Positions 22,298-37,456 of a stretch of DNA of 64,000 bases are shown here, piece by piece (the first letter of the stretch is position 1; every line of letters starts with the position of its first letter). Below the pieces are notes generated by a model. The model had not been told where the DNA came from. It saw only the letters and a program-made list of their open reading frames with translations, and ran no database searches. Both the position numbers and the translations under genes were made by a program. This DNA comes from Gossypium raimondii (lineage: Eukaryota; Streptophyta; Magnoliopsida; Malvales; Malvaceae), in the NCBI RefSeq assembly GCF_025698545.1, contig NC_068576.1:47361890-47425889 (forward strand). Reading direction: 5' to 3'.

Positions 22298-23694
22298 TGT
22301 TACAGATCGTGGATGTAACAGCCTGGTTTTTAGTGGTAACAAAAATAGTAATTCGAAGTCACCAATTTCAATGAGTCAGCTCGTAAATTTTATTATTTAA
22401 TATTTACGAGTCAAATGTGGTTTTAGAATGATTTTTGACGTAGTAATTTGTGTTTTATAATGATTTATTTAAATAGTTTTGAAAATGAGGTATCGAGACC
22501 TCGATTTTATAAACCAATCTAAAAATATTTTTATAAATATTTACGTTGTGTCATTAAGGTAGTATTAAAATTTCATTAGAAAATTTTAACATTTTGATAG
22601 TTAATTAATTAAAAAGGACTAAATTAAAAAATGTGCAAAACTTGCTAAAATGATTAAATAGTATAAAGGGTAAATAAGGGAGGACTTGAGAAGAAATTAG
22701 GCCAGAGGGAGTGGTTGAGGCGGCATAAGCAGAAAAAATATTGAAATTAGGTGATATAAGGGCAAAATTGTAAATTTTGTGAAATTAAGCTTAAATAAAA
22801 AGAAATCTAAAGATTCCTAGGCAATTCTTCTTCAATTCTCAGCCAAAAACAGACATTAGAGAGCTTCTCAAGCTGGGTTTTTATATTTTCACTTCATGTA
22901 AGTTTAATTCTTTCTTTTCTCTTGAAATTTTATGTTTTTAAGACTTTTGCAATTAGGTCCAACTATCTAATTCATTAGTTTTTTATTTGATGGGTAAATT
23001 TAAAAGTTACCATTGATGAGTGCTGGATGTTTATGATGAATTAACATGGAATTGAAGCTTTAATTTTGTTATATGATGATTTTATCAAGTAATTTTAATA
23101 GAAATTAAATTTAGGACCAAATTGTGAAAAGATTAAATCTTAGGGTTTGGTATTAAATTTTGTTTATCAAAGGTTGTGTAATAGCTTAGAATATTTATAT
23201 AAAGTGTTAATTGAGAAAATTAGCTTATTTGATGGGCTAATTGGTGAGGGACTAAATTACAAAAACTCTAAAAGTTGGGGTAATTGTGCAATTTCAAAAA
23301 TTGAGGGGTATAAATTGTGAAATGAATTAGAATTGAAATATGTGCTAATTAATGAATAATTTTACAGTTTAGATCAAGAGCATGTGATCAATGTGAAAAA
23401 GGGAAATTAGCTAAATAATCCTTGAACTACAACAAAATTACAATAAAATCCAGGTAAGTTCATATGGTTAAATTTTAATGTTCTATGCTAATTGATCAAT
23501 GGTATTTTGTATTTATTCGTAACTTTTTTTTTAAATAAAATTATGTGTTAAAATTATGATATTGAATCAAGTATTGAAGGGGAACGGAACGCAGGTTTGA
23601 GTACAGTCATTCAGTGCAAAAGAGAAATTGACGATAAATTACCCAAGTAAACCAAGGTTCAGCATTTGTTGCAAATTCTCATATTTGCTTGTTT

Positions 23695-23856
23695 AGCTCT
23701 TTTGAGTTTCAGTTTAACCCTAATGGGTTTTAGTTTAGCTCTTCTGAGCTTCAGATTAACCTTTATGGATTTTCGTTCAGCTCTTATGAGCTTCCGTTCA
23801 ACCCTTATAGGTTTCTTTTTAGCACTTATGTGCTTCTGTGCAGCCTTTGGGCTTCT
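23695..23856. repeat. Hairpin array in solo LTR 22314-25015
   Basis: Eight consecutive small stem-loops with 4-nt loops: AGCTC/GAG(T)T, AACCC/GGGTT, AGCTC/GAGCT, AACC/GGATT, AGCTC/GAGCT, AACCC/(A)GGTT, AGCAC/GTGCT and AGCC/GGCT. Several different stem sequences alternate at about 20-bp spacing, joined by TTTAG/TTCAG-like spacers. Open frames in both directions here result from the repeat. Confidence 0.85.
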
Positions 23857-24469
23857 GTTTACGATGTACTCAAATCCGTAAGACGTTCTTTGATTTGACA
23901 AGGATTGGTAAGTGCCATATGGAATTAATGTGGAAGAATTTAAGTTATTATTGATATTGAGCTCAAATAAGTGAATTCATCAATTGAAGTTGTGATTGGC
24001 AGGAAATGTTTGTGAAATGATTTACCTAAATGAATTATTATAGTATGTTCGGTAAGATTTATATTTAAAGCCAACGAACTTACTAAGCTTCATTAAGCTT
24101 ACCGTGTCGTTTAATGTTCTTTGTAGATTTTCAAGAAGTTTGGAGGATCGGATCAACACATTGAGCCACACTATCCAGTTTGCTCCTGTAGATTGGAAAA
24201 GAGCTAAATTTGAAGTATGTTTATGAATGACTTATATATATGTTTGTATGCATGTATTTAGTAGTAGGTTTTGGTAAATCAATGAATGAAGTTATTTTGG
24301 TAAGCTTAGGCAATTGAGTTTTGTGATGATATATTAAGTTTAAAAAATGATTTTTGGCTTGTATTGATTGCTTGATTAGTCTATTTGATGTATTGAAATG
24401 TTGTGTATAGGTTGATATAAAAAAGGGTGAGAAAAGTGGCCTTAAAATGACCTATTTTCATCCACACGG

Positions 24470-24785
24470 GTAGAGACACGGGCGTGTGTCTCAGCCATGT
24501 GTGACGCACGGCCTAGCACATGGGCATGTGGTCTGGCCTTGTGTCCCATGCATCTTAAAATTTCAAAACAGAATGGTCAGAATTGATCACACGGCCTGGC
24601 ATACGGGCGTGTGGCTTGGCCGTGTAACCCCTGCACTTAAATGTATTACAAGTCAGAGAGTTACACAGGCTGGGGACACGACCGTGTGCCCTACTTCAAA
24701 TACCACACGGCTTAAGTCACGAGTGTGTCACTTGGCCGCATGAGCCACACAGCCGGCCACATAGGCATGTAACCCCTACTCCTAA
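24470..24785. repeat. ACACGG/CGTGTG palindrome array in solo LTR 22314-25015
   Basis: GC-rich blocks such as GACACGGGCGTGTGTCTC and CACACGGC...GCCGTGT repeat across the segment. This is the counterpart of the array at 18530-18905, with unit-level differences. Confidence 0.8.
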
Positions 24786-25387
24786 AAAAACTTTTGAGAT
24801 TTTGGAAAAAATTCCCTCAGTATCCGATTTAGTCCCAATTCACTTCTAAGATGTATATTGGGCCTCGATGGTCTATCTAAGGGAAAATATGAGTGTTTTA
24901 TAAATGATTCTTGATATGAATATTAAAGGTTGTGAAATATCCATAATTAATCCGTAAAGTCTGGTAATGCTTCGTAACCATATTCTTACGAAGGATAAGG
25001 GTTAGGGGTGTTACAGTGGATTAAAATCCATGACGAATGCACACAGAACGTCCCATGAATGTCAACTAATTAAATGGAGCTCATTTGACCTACTTGAACT
25101 GGCCCAATTCGTGGAGCACACGAAAAAACCTATCTACTTGAAGCCTTGGTGGCCCAGTGAAACACTCCAACAAAATTAGAGTTACCAAGGTAATTATTGT
25201 AAATCCTAAAGGATAAAAATGTATAGAGTTTAAATCCCTTAGGACTTTCATCTTGTAGATAGGACTTTCCATTTAAGAAAACACAAATCATTCCTCTCCA
25301 AATCCCCACACTTTACATTATATACAATAAGTATAAGAAACAGTATAGGAATGACTTTTTATTTCTTTTGGATCTCTAATCATGTGA

Positions 25388-26867
25388 TCAAGAGGACAAA
25401 CACTTGGTATCTGAGGAATACATAAGTTTGGTTTGCAGAGCATGATATTTAGGCGAAACTGCCGTCAATATGACAATGCCACAGAGGAGAACCAACCCCA
25501 GACCTAGACTATTAACAATCATGGACTCCGGACAGTGTTTGGATGCAGTCCGCCTGCTTTGCAAGAATGTCAATTTCTCTAACAGCCCCGTTTCCGCTGT
25601 TGCCACTGCTAAGCCATAAGTGTAGAGACCAAGGAAGATATGCCACGGCAACACCTTTGCTCTTGTCGTCCGCACTTCACCTCGGTGCCAAAAGCTTAGA
25701 AAACCCACCAACCACTGCATTCAAATACACAACCACACCATATAAAAAATTATCTTTTCATGTAAACGAAAACCCCTAATCTCCTTGTCATTAGACTGAA
25801 TTAACCAGCAAACCGAATATGTTGTCTTGCTCTGAATGTAACGAATATTTTGAGCATATGAGAGCATGACAATTGATCAGTCTTTTCTTTGAAAATTTTC
25901 GTGCTTAGGCAATAGTTAAATAAGTCCATTAAGGATGGCTCCAGGCCGTGCTTATGAGTTATGCCGTGTAAGGCTGGAATACATCATCTCAGCATAAATA
26001 ATTGAAAAGGGCTAAAATACGTTTTTGAAACTTGCTAAGGGAGTCGTATAAATGGGGCCACATTAATGGGTGAATTGCAATAATTGCAGCTTTCAGCATT
26101 CCGTTATTTTTTAATGTTACCCAGTGGATAAAAAAGAAAAAAGAAAAAGAAATGTGAATTGTGAATTGTGATTACAACTCAGTTTCCGGTAAGTTTAATT
26201 AACTTGCCCCTGGAATGTATTTATCAGTAAAGAAAAGCTAAGGGACCATTTTTGAAGAAAGAAATAGGAACAAAAAATTATTGAGGTGGTTGAAGAATAG
26301 AACCTGAGCTCCAAACAAGCTGACACAGATCAAACCCATCCAAGAATGCAGGCTGAAAAAATTAGCCACAATTCCATCTTGTCCATGGAACTTTGTCCAA
26401 ACCCCAAAAACCCCACAACCTAAAGCCACCCCTTGAAGGCACAAATGCACAGATTTCTTCAAATTCCTTGAACCAGGCAACCATCTGTGTATCAATATAG
26501 CTGAAAAGAAAGAAGAACCTCTAATTGTTTGAAAAAAATAATAATCTATTTTCACTTCATTTTCTGATTTACCTTCCCCGCTTATGAGAATGAAGCCAAT
26601 CACCATGAGCAAAGGATGGAGGACCTGTAAGCAACACAGATAACTTTCAAAGGCTGCAAAAGGAAATGTGAAGTAATTAAGTAGAGAATGGAGTGATAAA
26701 TAAATACTCACTGCAAAGATGAGGTCTTCTTGGGAGGGTAAAGAAGAGTGAGGAAGGAAGCTAGACTTGAAAAGAAGAGCCCACGAGAGGACCAAAGCTG
26801 CCACTAGGATCCCTGATATTCTAGCAAATAAGAGAGGTGGAACCAAAGGTGGAGAAACTGCAGCCAT
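25388..26867 (-). CDS. Cytochrome b561 transmembrane protein (ascorbate-dependent ferrireductase type)
   Basis: Four exons on the minus strand: 26867-26712, 26624-26573, 26500-26304 and 25714-25388 (stop TGA), giving 243 aa. All introns are GT-AG and phases fit. The family moves electrons across membranes (plasma membrane or tonoplast) from ascorbate to Fe(III)-chelates or monodehydroascorbate through two b hemes. Four His in the expected helix positions are the likely heme ligands: H55 (LHPLLM), H88 (KKSVHLCLQG), H121 (SLHSWMG) and H160 (LPWHIFLG). About six hydrophobic helices are seen, and the length fits the family (220-240 aa). A second in-frame ATG lies 18 bp upstream at 26885; 26867 is preferred for its CCCATGG context, but either may be used. 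The gene is isolated, 3 kb from its neighbour. It resembles the plant ferrireductase 3/4-like branch; the exact paralogue is uncertain. Confidence 0.9.
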
Positions 26868-27011
26868 GGGCTTGTTTAGAAACATGCAACTTCAGTTTGA
26901 GTAGAGCTGAGCTGATGAGTGAAGTGGCGAGAGGATAGCTACCGACACACACTCTCAGATCTAGCAGGCTGCAAAGAGTAAAGGACCAAAGACATGACAC
27001 CTTTAACAATA

Positions 27012-27018
27012 CTTTATA
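27012..27018 (-). promoter_or_regulatory. Probable TATA box of the cytochrome b561 gene
   Basis: TATAAAG on the minus strand, about 145 bp upstream of the chosen ATG, in an AT-rich context. Position and sequence fit a plant TATA box. No transcript data are available here. Confidence 0.5.
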
Positions 27019-29673
27019 TGGAAAGTTTTTATATTTTATTTACTGCCTTTGATAAGATTCCCTGTAATCCTCCTGTATGATAAACCAGTACAATGAAATT
27101 TATAAATGGATCAAACGATCAAAAAGGGAAAATGGACTATGAGCTGAGAGTGGGGCAATGGCATTGCTACTGCATTATGACTGGAGCCCTGAACTACTAT
27201 ATCTATAATAACATCTTCATTATTGTTGGGCTCCTTTTTTGGACAGTTGCTGGGCTTCTTGATCTTGCATTCAAAATCCAATCCATATACATTTTGACCT
27301 TCCTTACAAATTTAGGATCACTCCACTTCATTCAAGTTCAACTGCCAGAGAAGGATGGCTTAAAAGCCAGTTGAGCTCAAGTAGGTGGCTCAGCAACTGC
27401 CTTCCCCAACAATAGTTTGTCTTTGTTAATACTGTTTGATGTTGTTACGTAAACTGTTAGTTTTTGTAATCTTGTATATATAATAGTTTTTTTTTTGTTA
27501 CTCATAAAATTTCTTCTGGTTTGATACTGTTGTTGACAAAGTGTGATTTGTTAATTTTAGATATTTAATATTATTGTCTAAAACTGTGATCGAAAGTTAA
27601 AATATTTATTTTAGATATGATTTTGGTAATTAAAAATCCGTATGACAATTTCTATTAACTCGATAATACCAATTACTATTAAATTAATTAACTAAAATGA
27701 TATTTAAGTAATTCAATAACAACTGCTAATAATAACAAATACTATTAAATTATCCCCATGCATCAAACCAATTTAAACTATGCATAACTCATCACATTTT
27801 CATTCTTAAACATCTTAAAGTATTAAGCTAAATCATGACTTGCTTAAAGATAATTAAAAACACAAAAATAGCACAGAGAAGGGCCAATTTGTATTTTCAC
27901 ACCCCAAACTACAAAAGCTAAAACTCACAACACCACCTACCCAACTTTTCAGTTTGGCTAAAAAAAGTACTTTTAGTTCTAAAAGCATGTTGTTTGGGAT
28001 TGCTTCTCAGGTGTAAAAGTGCTTCTAGCACCCTACATGCATTGTAATTTCAACTGCTGTTTGATGTTATGGCTCTAAAATAAAATTAAAAGAAAAAAAG
28101 CCAAAAATAAGAGAATAATGTGCCTAGAATTATCTATTTTCTCTTTATAACTTTGAAATAAGAGAATAATATGTTTCAACACACTCTAACTCACGTCCTC
28201 TTGTACTAGTAACAATGCCGACACTAACTAAATTAAAATTTAATCGACTTTTTAATACGTCAATAATAATAAACTAATACTTCTAAGTGCATTTTTTTAA
28301 TTTTATTTTCATCTATTTATAATATTTCGTTAACTATCTCAATAAGAAAAATATTGTATGAGCGTAGACCAGATGGTACTTCTCATTCAACCATGCATGG
28401 TCCGGAAGTAGAGTTTCCTTGTGACATAATCACTTCCCAATTATTATAAATTTCAAAATAGCCCATAAAAGAAATGACACGGGAATTAATGATAAACTAA
28501 AAAAGCCAATTTAATGGTCAAAGATGATTTCATCAGCGGTTGACAAAAAGTATGTCGATGGCGAACCGAAAGCTAGTCTAGCAATAGACTCAGAAGCAGT
28601 CACTTCATAATCTTTTTATTCATAGTATTCCCTTTTTTACAAGCAATTCAGGGCTCAGAAAAGTGACAGGAAAAATAGATATATATGGTCTAATTCATAG
28701 ACATGGCCTGGAATGGATTGACTATTTTGTTGAAACCTAATCTGCATTGATGTGAATTGGTGGGGGCAGGGACGGCATCTTCGAAACACTCAATATTTAG
28801 CATTTATATATTCTATTTTGTTGTTTATCTAAATGGGATTTACAAATGGAGCACCCTGGTTGACACCCAAACGTCGAAACTTCAAGAATATAATTTATAT
28901 AATTAGTATAATTAATTATGCCTAGTTTAAGATGCCTTGCCAACTTACTTTATTTTGATTTTATTTGCAACCAGTTTCCAAATTGTGGTTTATATTCTAT
29001 CAAAAAAAAAAGAAGCTGTGGCTTATATCAGTTGCAATGGTTGGCTACTGGCTTATGCATGCAAGCTTAAGATAATGCATAAGCATGAGAAAGGATATAT
29101 ATATATCACTTAGATTTAATTTGTGCTGTATATAAACTTGTCCCTTGAACTTTCCTCCAAGCTAAGATGCCTATGAAATGGCAAAAACGTCGATGATTTC
29201 TAAAATCTGGACAACATTTTGTGGCATTTTCGTTTATCCATCCAATCTGGGAGGCATCGAGAATATTATTCATTAACGAAACCTAGTGCCATGCGACCTC
29301 AAAACTCCAAAGAATCTACGATAGCTATCTATTAAAATAAACATATACATCTCTCATTATTTACACAAACCATGGAAGGCACTGGATCTTACAATGATAA
29401 TCCGGTATGATCTTGTTGTCATCGATGTTACCTTACCTTGTATTTATATATTATATCTGAGCTTCCCACAACCCGAAAGACACAAGATGGATCTAAAGCG
29501 CACCTAATGATCTGTCGCATTCATTTAAACCTTGCCTAGTAAATTCCAATTGCGATGAATACTTATATCCTATCACAGTATTACTACTATTTAAACCTAC
29601 CCTCGGTTCCACTGAGAGCATCAGCGTGACTCAGAACAACTAAATTAGAAACTTAAAGCAGCAAAGGGAAGAT
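27019..29673. other. Intergenic region between the b561 and oxygenase genes
   Basis: No convincing gene. A plus-strand frame at 27093-27374 (93 codons) has no recognisable domain. The segment 27900-28060 (GTAAAAGTGCTTCTAGCACC-like) resembles a small dispersed repeat. A TATA-like TATTTAAA at 29588-29595 lies 79 bp upstream of the oxygenase ATG and could serve that gene. Confidence 0.6.
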
Positions 29674-31203
29674 ATGGAATTTTCTTGCAAGGATTTCAAG
29701 GTAGGGAAATGCCAAGGCCAAAAGCTGGTGGATGGTGAATCCATGCCACTGGTTCTGCAACCCCCCGAGGCAGACAAGGCTGATATGGAGTCGCTTCTGT
29801 TGGCTTTGAAGACAAACAAGGATTGGTTTGAGGAATTGATCATGAAAAACAGTGCTGTCCTCCTCCGGGGTTTTGATGTCAAGAATGCACAAGACTTCAA
29901 TGACATCGTTGAAGCCTTTGGTTGGGATGATATTCGTTATGTCGGACCAGCACCTCGGACGCATGTGCATAAACGTGTCTGGACAGCTAACGAAGGACCT
30001 CTCTCTGAGTTCATATATTACCATCATGAAATGGTTCTGGTATGTCCCTACTCGCTACTATAATTTCTTCTGGAAACAAAGACATAACTCCATGCTTTTA
30101 CAAAATGCAACCCAAATTACGGAATCAATTACTTATTTAGCTATTTCTTAGTTTTTAATCAACTTCAATAAATATATTAATGTTTGGAAGGCTGCATATG
30201 GAGCTGTAAAATTGGCCATGATTATGATTGATTTACACAAAAAGGAACGGCAGAACAAATCAAACATAAAATTTGATCCTACTGCGGTCTCGAATTTGAT
30301 AATCTTTGTCTATAGCTGACAATTTTGATGATGCAGTGAAGCTAAAACATATAAGATAATATCCTTCACTTTAAAAGTTGACACATATGGCTTCTCCTTA
30401 GGTCACGAATCAGCTATGAAATTGGTGTTTAACTAGATCTTACAATGCCATTGTTCACCAGATAAAGGAATCTCCGAAGACATTACTACTATTCTGCGAG
30501 GTGCCACCACCGGAAGGTGGAGAGACGCCCTTTGTTCCTAGCTTTCGAGTAACAGAGCGGATGCTAGAGGAATTCCCAGAAGCTGTGGAGGAAATGGATG
30601 CCAAGGGGTTACAATACTCATTTACAGCCCTCAGCAAGAACGATACATCATCAATGAGGGGCAGAGGCTGGGAAGATACTTTTGGAACATCGGACCGTGA
30701 AGAGGCCGAGAGAAGGTTCGAATTTGATTGAACATTTAGTATTCAATATTTATTAAAAATTTAAAATTGAAGCACATATACATATATGCTTATGAGCCTT
30801 AATTCTGAGATAGACTTTGAGCCTCTAAACACAGCCAAAAATGCAAAAATGTTACAGGGCCAAAGCGCTGGGAATGGACTTGGAGTGGCTACCTAATGGG
30901 GGAGTGAAGGCTGTATTGGGACCTCGATCTCTAACTAGGGTGTTCGATGGAAGGAAGGGGAGGAGAATGTGGTTTAACACTGTAGTCGGTATGCATGGAA
31001 AAGAGATAAGCTCAGCTAGCATGGCGGATGGAACAGAGATTCCAGAGAATGTAGTTAAGAGATGTGGAGAGATCATAGAAGAAGAAAGCATTCAATTCAA
31101 GTGGGAGAAGGGTGATGTTGCCATCTTTGACAACATGGCTTTGCTCCATGGACGGAGGCCTTCTAAGCCCCCCAGAAGAGTCCTTGTTGCCACTTGCAAG
31201 TAG
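29674..31203 (+). CDS. Clavaminate-synthase-like protein (TauD/TfdA-type Fe(II)/2-oxoglutarate dioxygenase)
   Basis: Three exons: 29674-30039, 30462-30715 and 30858-31203 (stop TAG), 321 aa. Splice sites are GT-AG and phases agree. It closely resembles the plant proteins annotated as clavaminate synthase-like (Arabidopsis At3g21360 type, about 330 aa). The physiological substrate of that group is not known to me, and the name reflects the fold, not clavam synthesis. The metal site appears as H117-x-E119 in YYHHEMVL and distal H304 in LLHGRRP. R313/R314 (RRVLVATCK) would hold 2-oxoglutarate. FVPSFRVTERM, GRGWEDTFGTS and MWFNTVVGMHG are family blocks. No targeting peptide is obvious, so it is probably cytosolic. 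A possible TATA box is at 29588-29595. The reading frame is complete. Confidence 0.92.
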
Positions 31204-32600
31204 GCTTCCCCTTGCCTCAACTTTATCCATCCAAACACTTCATCTTATATCAACACTTTTTAATTTAAAAGCTTTGCTTCGTTTCGACATCAGTCATCAG
31301 TCCTATTTGGAATAAGAAAGCATTTGTATCTTGAAATGTTTCTTTAAAATATAATGAAATAATAAAAACAAACTTTGTAAACCTTTTTCCCTTTTTGGAT
31401 ATTTTCATTATAGCATAAAGATCTATATAGTTAAATTAATACCTTTTATATCTACTTATATATGCATGGAAAGTTCAAAAATCTATCATTATTTGTTCAA
31501 GAAATATGTAAGCTGGAGGAGCCCTTCTCCTGGATGGTACAAGTTGAAAACTAATGGCATGCGTAAATCAACTACAGGTATAATCACTTGTGGAGGAGTT
31601 AAATGATATTGGAATGGGAAATGAATTTTTGGATTTTTCAAATTCATTGGTTCCTCTTCGGCATTGGAAGCGAAACTTCGAGGTGGTGTTGAAGACTTTC
31701 GACTTGCCTGGTGGAATGGACAAAGAAGAGTTGCTCTTGAATTGATAATATTGATGGTGTTAATATGTTGACCAAGAGTGCTAAGAATGGAGAGTATAAC
31801 TTCGGTTGGAAAGCTCGTACATAAAGAAAGAATGAGAGGTGATTATACAATACGTCTACAGAGAAGGCAATAAGCTTACTGATGGTTTAGCTTCGGTGGT
31901 GGCCTGGGGTCAACCATTGCAATGTCTCCACCTGATGGGTTTTTGATTTACTATATGCTAACAGTCATGATGCAACTCCAAGAATAGTGTCAGATTAATG
32001 TTTGTTTTATTTTCTCTTTGACAAAAAAAATTGGAACTTAAAAGAAAAGCAAGAAGGGTCGGGTATTGATGATTTCCGAAGCTCCTGAGTAGCCCTGTAA
32101 CCAATATGGTCATAGTTATTCCACCAGACTTCACATTCCAACTTGAATTTTAACAATTTATACGAATATGATGACTCGATTAGATAATGGCCAACTCCAG
32201 CATGCAATGCACGCATTGCTTATAGTGGAAGTACCTGAATGATGGGGCGTTAAGATGCACTGACCCCGACATGCATATAACAAATCAATCACAATATCTA
32301 AGTCATGCTAAGTGGAAAACAATAGCGTATTAATAAGATTAGATCCGACGACGTTACGGACAGCAAGAAATTAAATAGAACATAGTAAAAATATTGCCTA
32401 CTTTTTTTTATTTCTGGAGAAATAAGAAAGAGAACAAATTCCGAGCATAGCCCTATTTAAATCCGATGTTTGCCAGGCCGGATGGTTTTGACCGTGCATT
32501 GTAACATTTCAAATAAAAGAGAACAATTTCACATGGCCCGCTAACAGCCGTAAAGATTTTCAAACATCAAGCACAACTATGGAGCATGCAAATGCATGTC
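31204..32600. other. Intergenic region between the oxygenase and DCP5 genes
   Basis: It holds the RNase H-like pseudogene at 31514-31935 and otherwise AT-rich DNA without a recognisable gene. The two flanking genes converge on it, so both 3' UTRs lie here. Confidence 0.7.
31514..31935 (+). pseudogene. RNase H-like (RVT_3 type) fragment
   Basis: Translated pieces in shifting frames read WRSPSPGWYKLKTNG, then SALEAKLRGGVEDFRLAWWNG, and finally LQREGNKLTDGLAS. These follow the order GW-K-N-DG, E-ALR-L-LA and R-N-AD-LA seen in the RNase H domain of plant LINE-type retroelements and the many orphan plant genes derived from them. The catalytic Asp of the first block is Asn here, and stops interrupt. 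No reverse transcriptase lies upstream. Confidence 0.65.
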
Positions 32601-36501
<3,901 letters not shown>

Positions 36502-37456
36502 TACCCGATCTCTTCTTTCTTCGGAAAGAGAGGGATCAGGGATTTCTTAGGTTTTTAGATTGTGAAACGGACGACCCCTTCTTTTTCTTTCTTTCTCATC
36601 ATAATAAATATCATCATAATAAATATCATCATCTTATTATTTTATTATTTTATTATTTTATTATTTTATTATTTTTTATTACTATATTTTACAATACTCT
36701 CTAAAAATATTTTATATTAAAATATATTTAACAATTTTTTATGGATGGAGCATAACAGATTTTTATTTGAATTTGTTTATTTTGTCTTCTTATTTGAATT
36801 TGTTTACTTTGTGTTTCATTACTAAATAATATTTTTAGTTATTTTAACTGGAATGTTATATAAAAGCGTTAAGAAAAATATTCTTATAATAATATTAATT
36901 ATATTTTAAATTAAAAGTATTTTAGTAATTTTATAATTGAGTTAGTGTCAAATTGATTCATGACATCAACTCAATAAGGTGTGTTGATGTCATGAGTCAA
37001 TCGAGTACCAATTCGATTAGGAAAATTATAAAAATATTCTTTCGTAATTAAATTAAGTTATATTATTTAATGGTACTTTAGTTGCTTTTATTGAAAAAAT
37101 ATTAAAATATGCATATTATCATAAGCGAATCTAAGGGGTTGGCAGGGGCCCTAGCCCCACTAAAATAGAAAATTTTTCATGTCGCACCTTTATAATTTAT
37201 AAAATTTTAAATTAGTAATAGTAAAATTGCACTTTGACTCCCAAAAATGATAAAAAAATTATTTAATCGTCTAAAAAATATAAAGACATAGGCTATTATT
37301 AATATGTCGAAATTACATTTTTACTATCGTAAAAATATATAATTTAATTTCACCCCCTCAAAAAAAAAACTTGACTTCACCCTTACTCCTAAGTCGTATT
37401 TCTGGATTTGTCACTACATATAATGGGATTTGAACCGATATTAAATGCATTAATAG
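36502..37456. other. Region upstream of DCP5 with simple and dispersed repeats
   Basis: The DCP5 promoter side. A TTATTTTATT-type microsatellite lies at 36633-36680. From about 36935 begins a dispersed repeat that recurs at about 40570-40810. A roughly 300-bp insertion within it (about 37109-37415, containing GGCAGGGGCCCTAGCCCC) is missing from the second copy. No gene is seen. Confidence 0.6.

Larger units (their letters stand above)
22314..25015 (+). mobile_element. Solo LTR (subfamily D), 2702 bp
   Basis: Starts TGTAACAGCCTGG and ends AGGGGTGTTACA, with target duplication GTGGA (22309-22313 and 25016-25020). It contains two hairpin arrays (23695-23856 and 24470-24785) and the block GAACTTACTAAG at 24076-24087. 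That block also occurs at 17980-17991 and, on the minus strand, at 38056-38067. No coding sequence or primer site is seen. Confidence 0.9.
1..25262 (+). mobile_element. Outer Ty3/Gypsy retrotransposon remnant, shattered by nested insertions
   Basis: This is the host layer of the whole left block. Positions 1-120 of the window recur at about 25138-25262 as a diverged direct repeat, as expected for 5' and 3' LTRs. Between them, on the plus strand, lie gag/protease (4918-5449, continuing at 13264-13390) and an integrase C-terminal domain (21913-22297). The integrase ends at a purine-rich tract just before TGTTACAG at 22298, the probable 3' LTR start. The 5' LTR has its TATA-like TATAAATA at 4515-4522. 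Reverse transcriptase and the integrase core are missing, replaced by the nested material at 13391-21777. The 3' LTR stops abruptly near 25262 at the sequence AGGACTTTC, which occurs twice about 30 bp apart, so a deletion probably removed the end. The 5' boundary is outside the window. The single-element model is inference from order, strand and the LTR match. Confidence 0.7.
22298..25262 (+). repeat. 3' LTR of outer Gypsy element, interrupted and truncated
   Basis: It starts TGTTACAGATCGTGGA at 22298, is broken by the solo LTR at 22314-25015, resumes at 25016 with the duplicated GTGGA and matches window positions 1-120 at 25138-25262. The rest of the LTR is missing, and unique gene-flanking DNA begins at about 25265. 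Confidence 0.65.

Noticed and set aside
23659..23901. Repetitive open frames on both strands
   Set aside because: By-product of the hairpin array in the solo LTR.
27093..27374. 93-codon frame with hydrophobic segments
   Set aside because: No recognisable family, no clear promoter or conserved start; not strong enough to call a gene.
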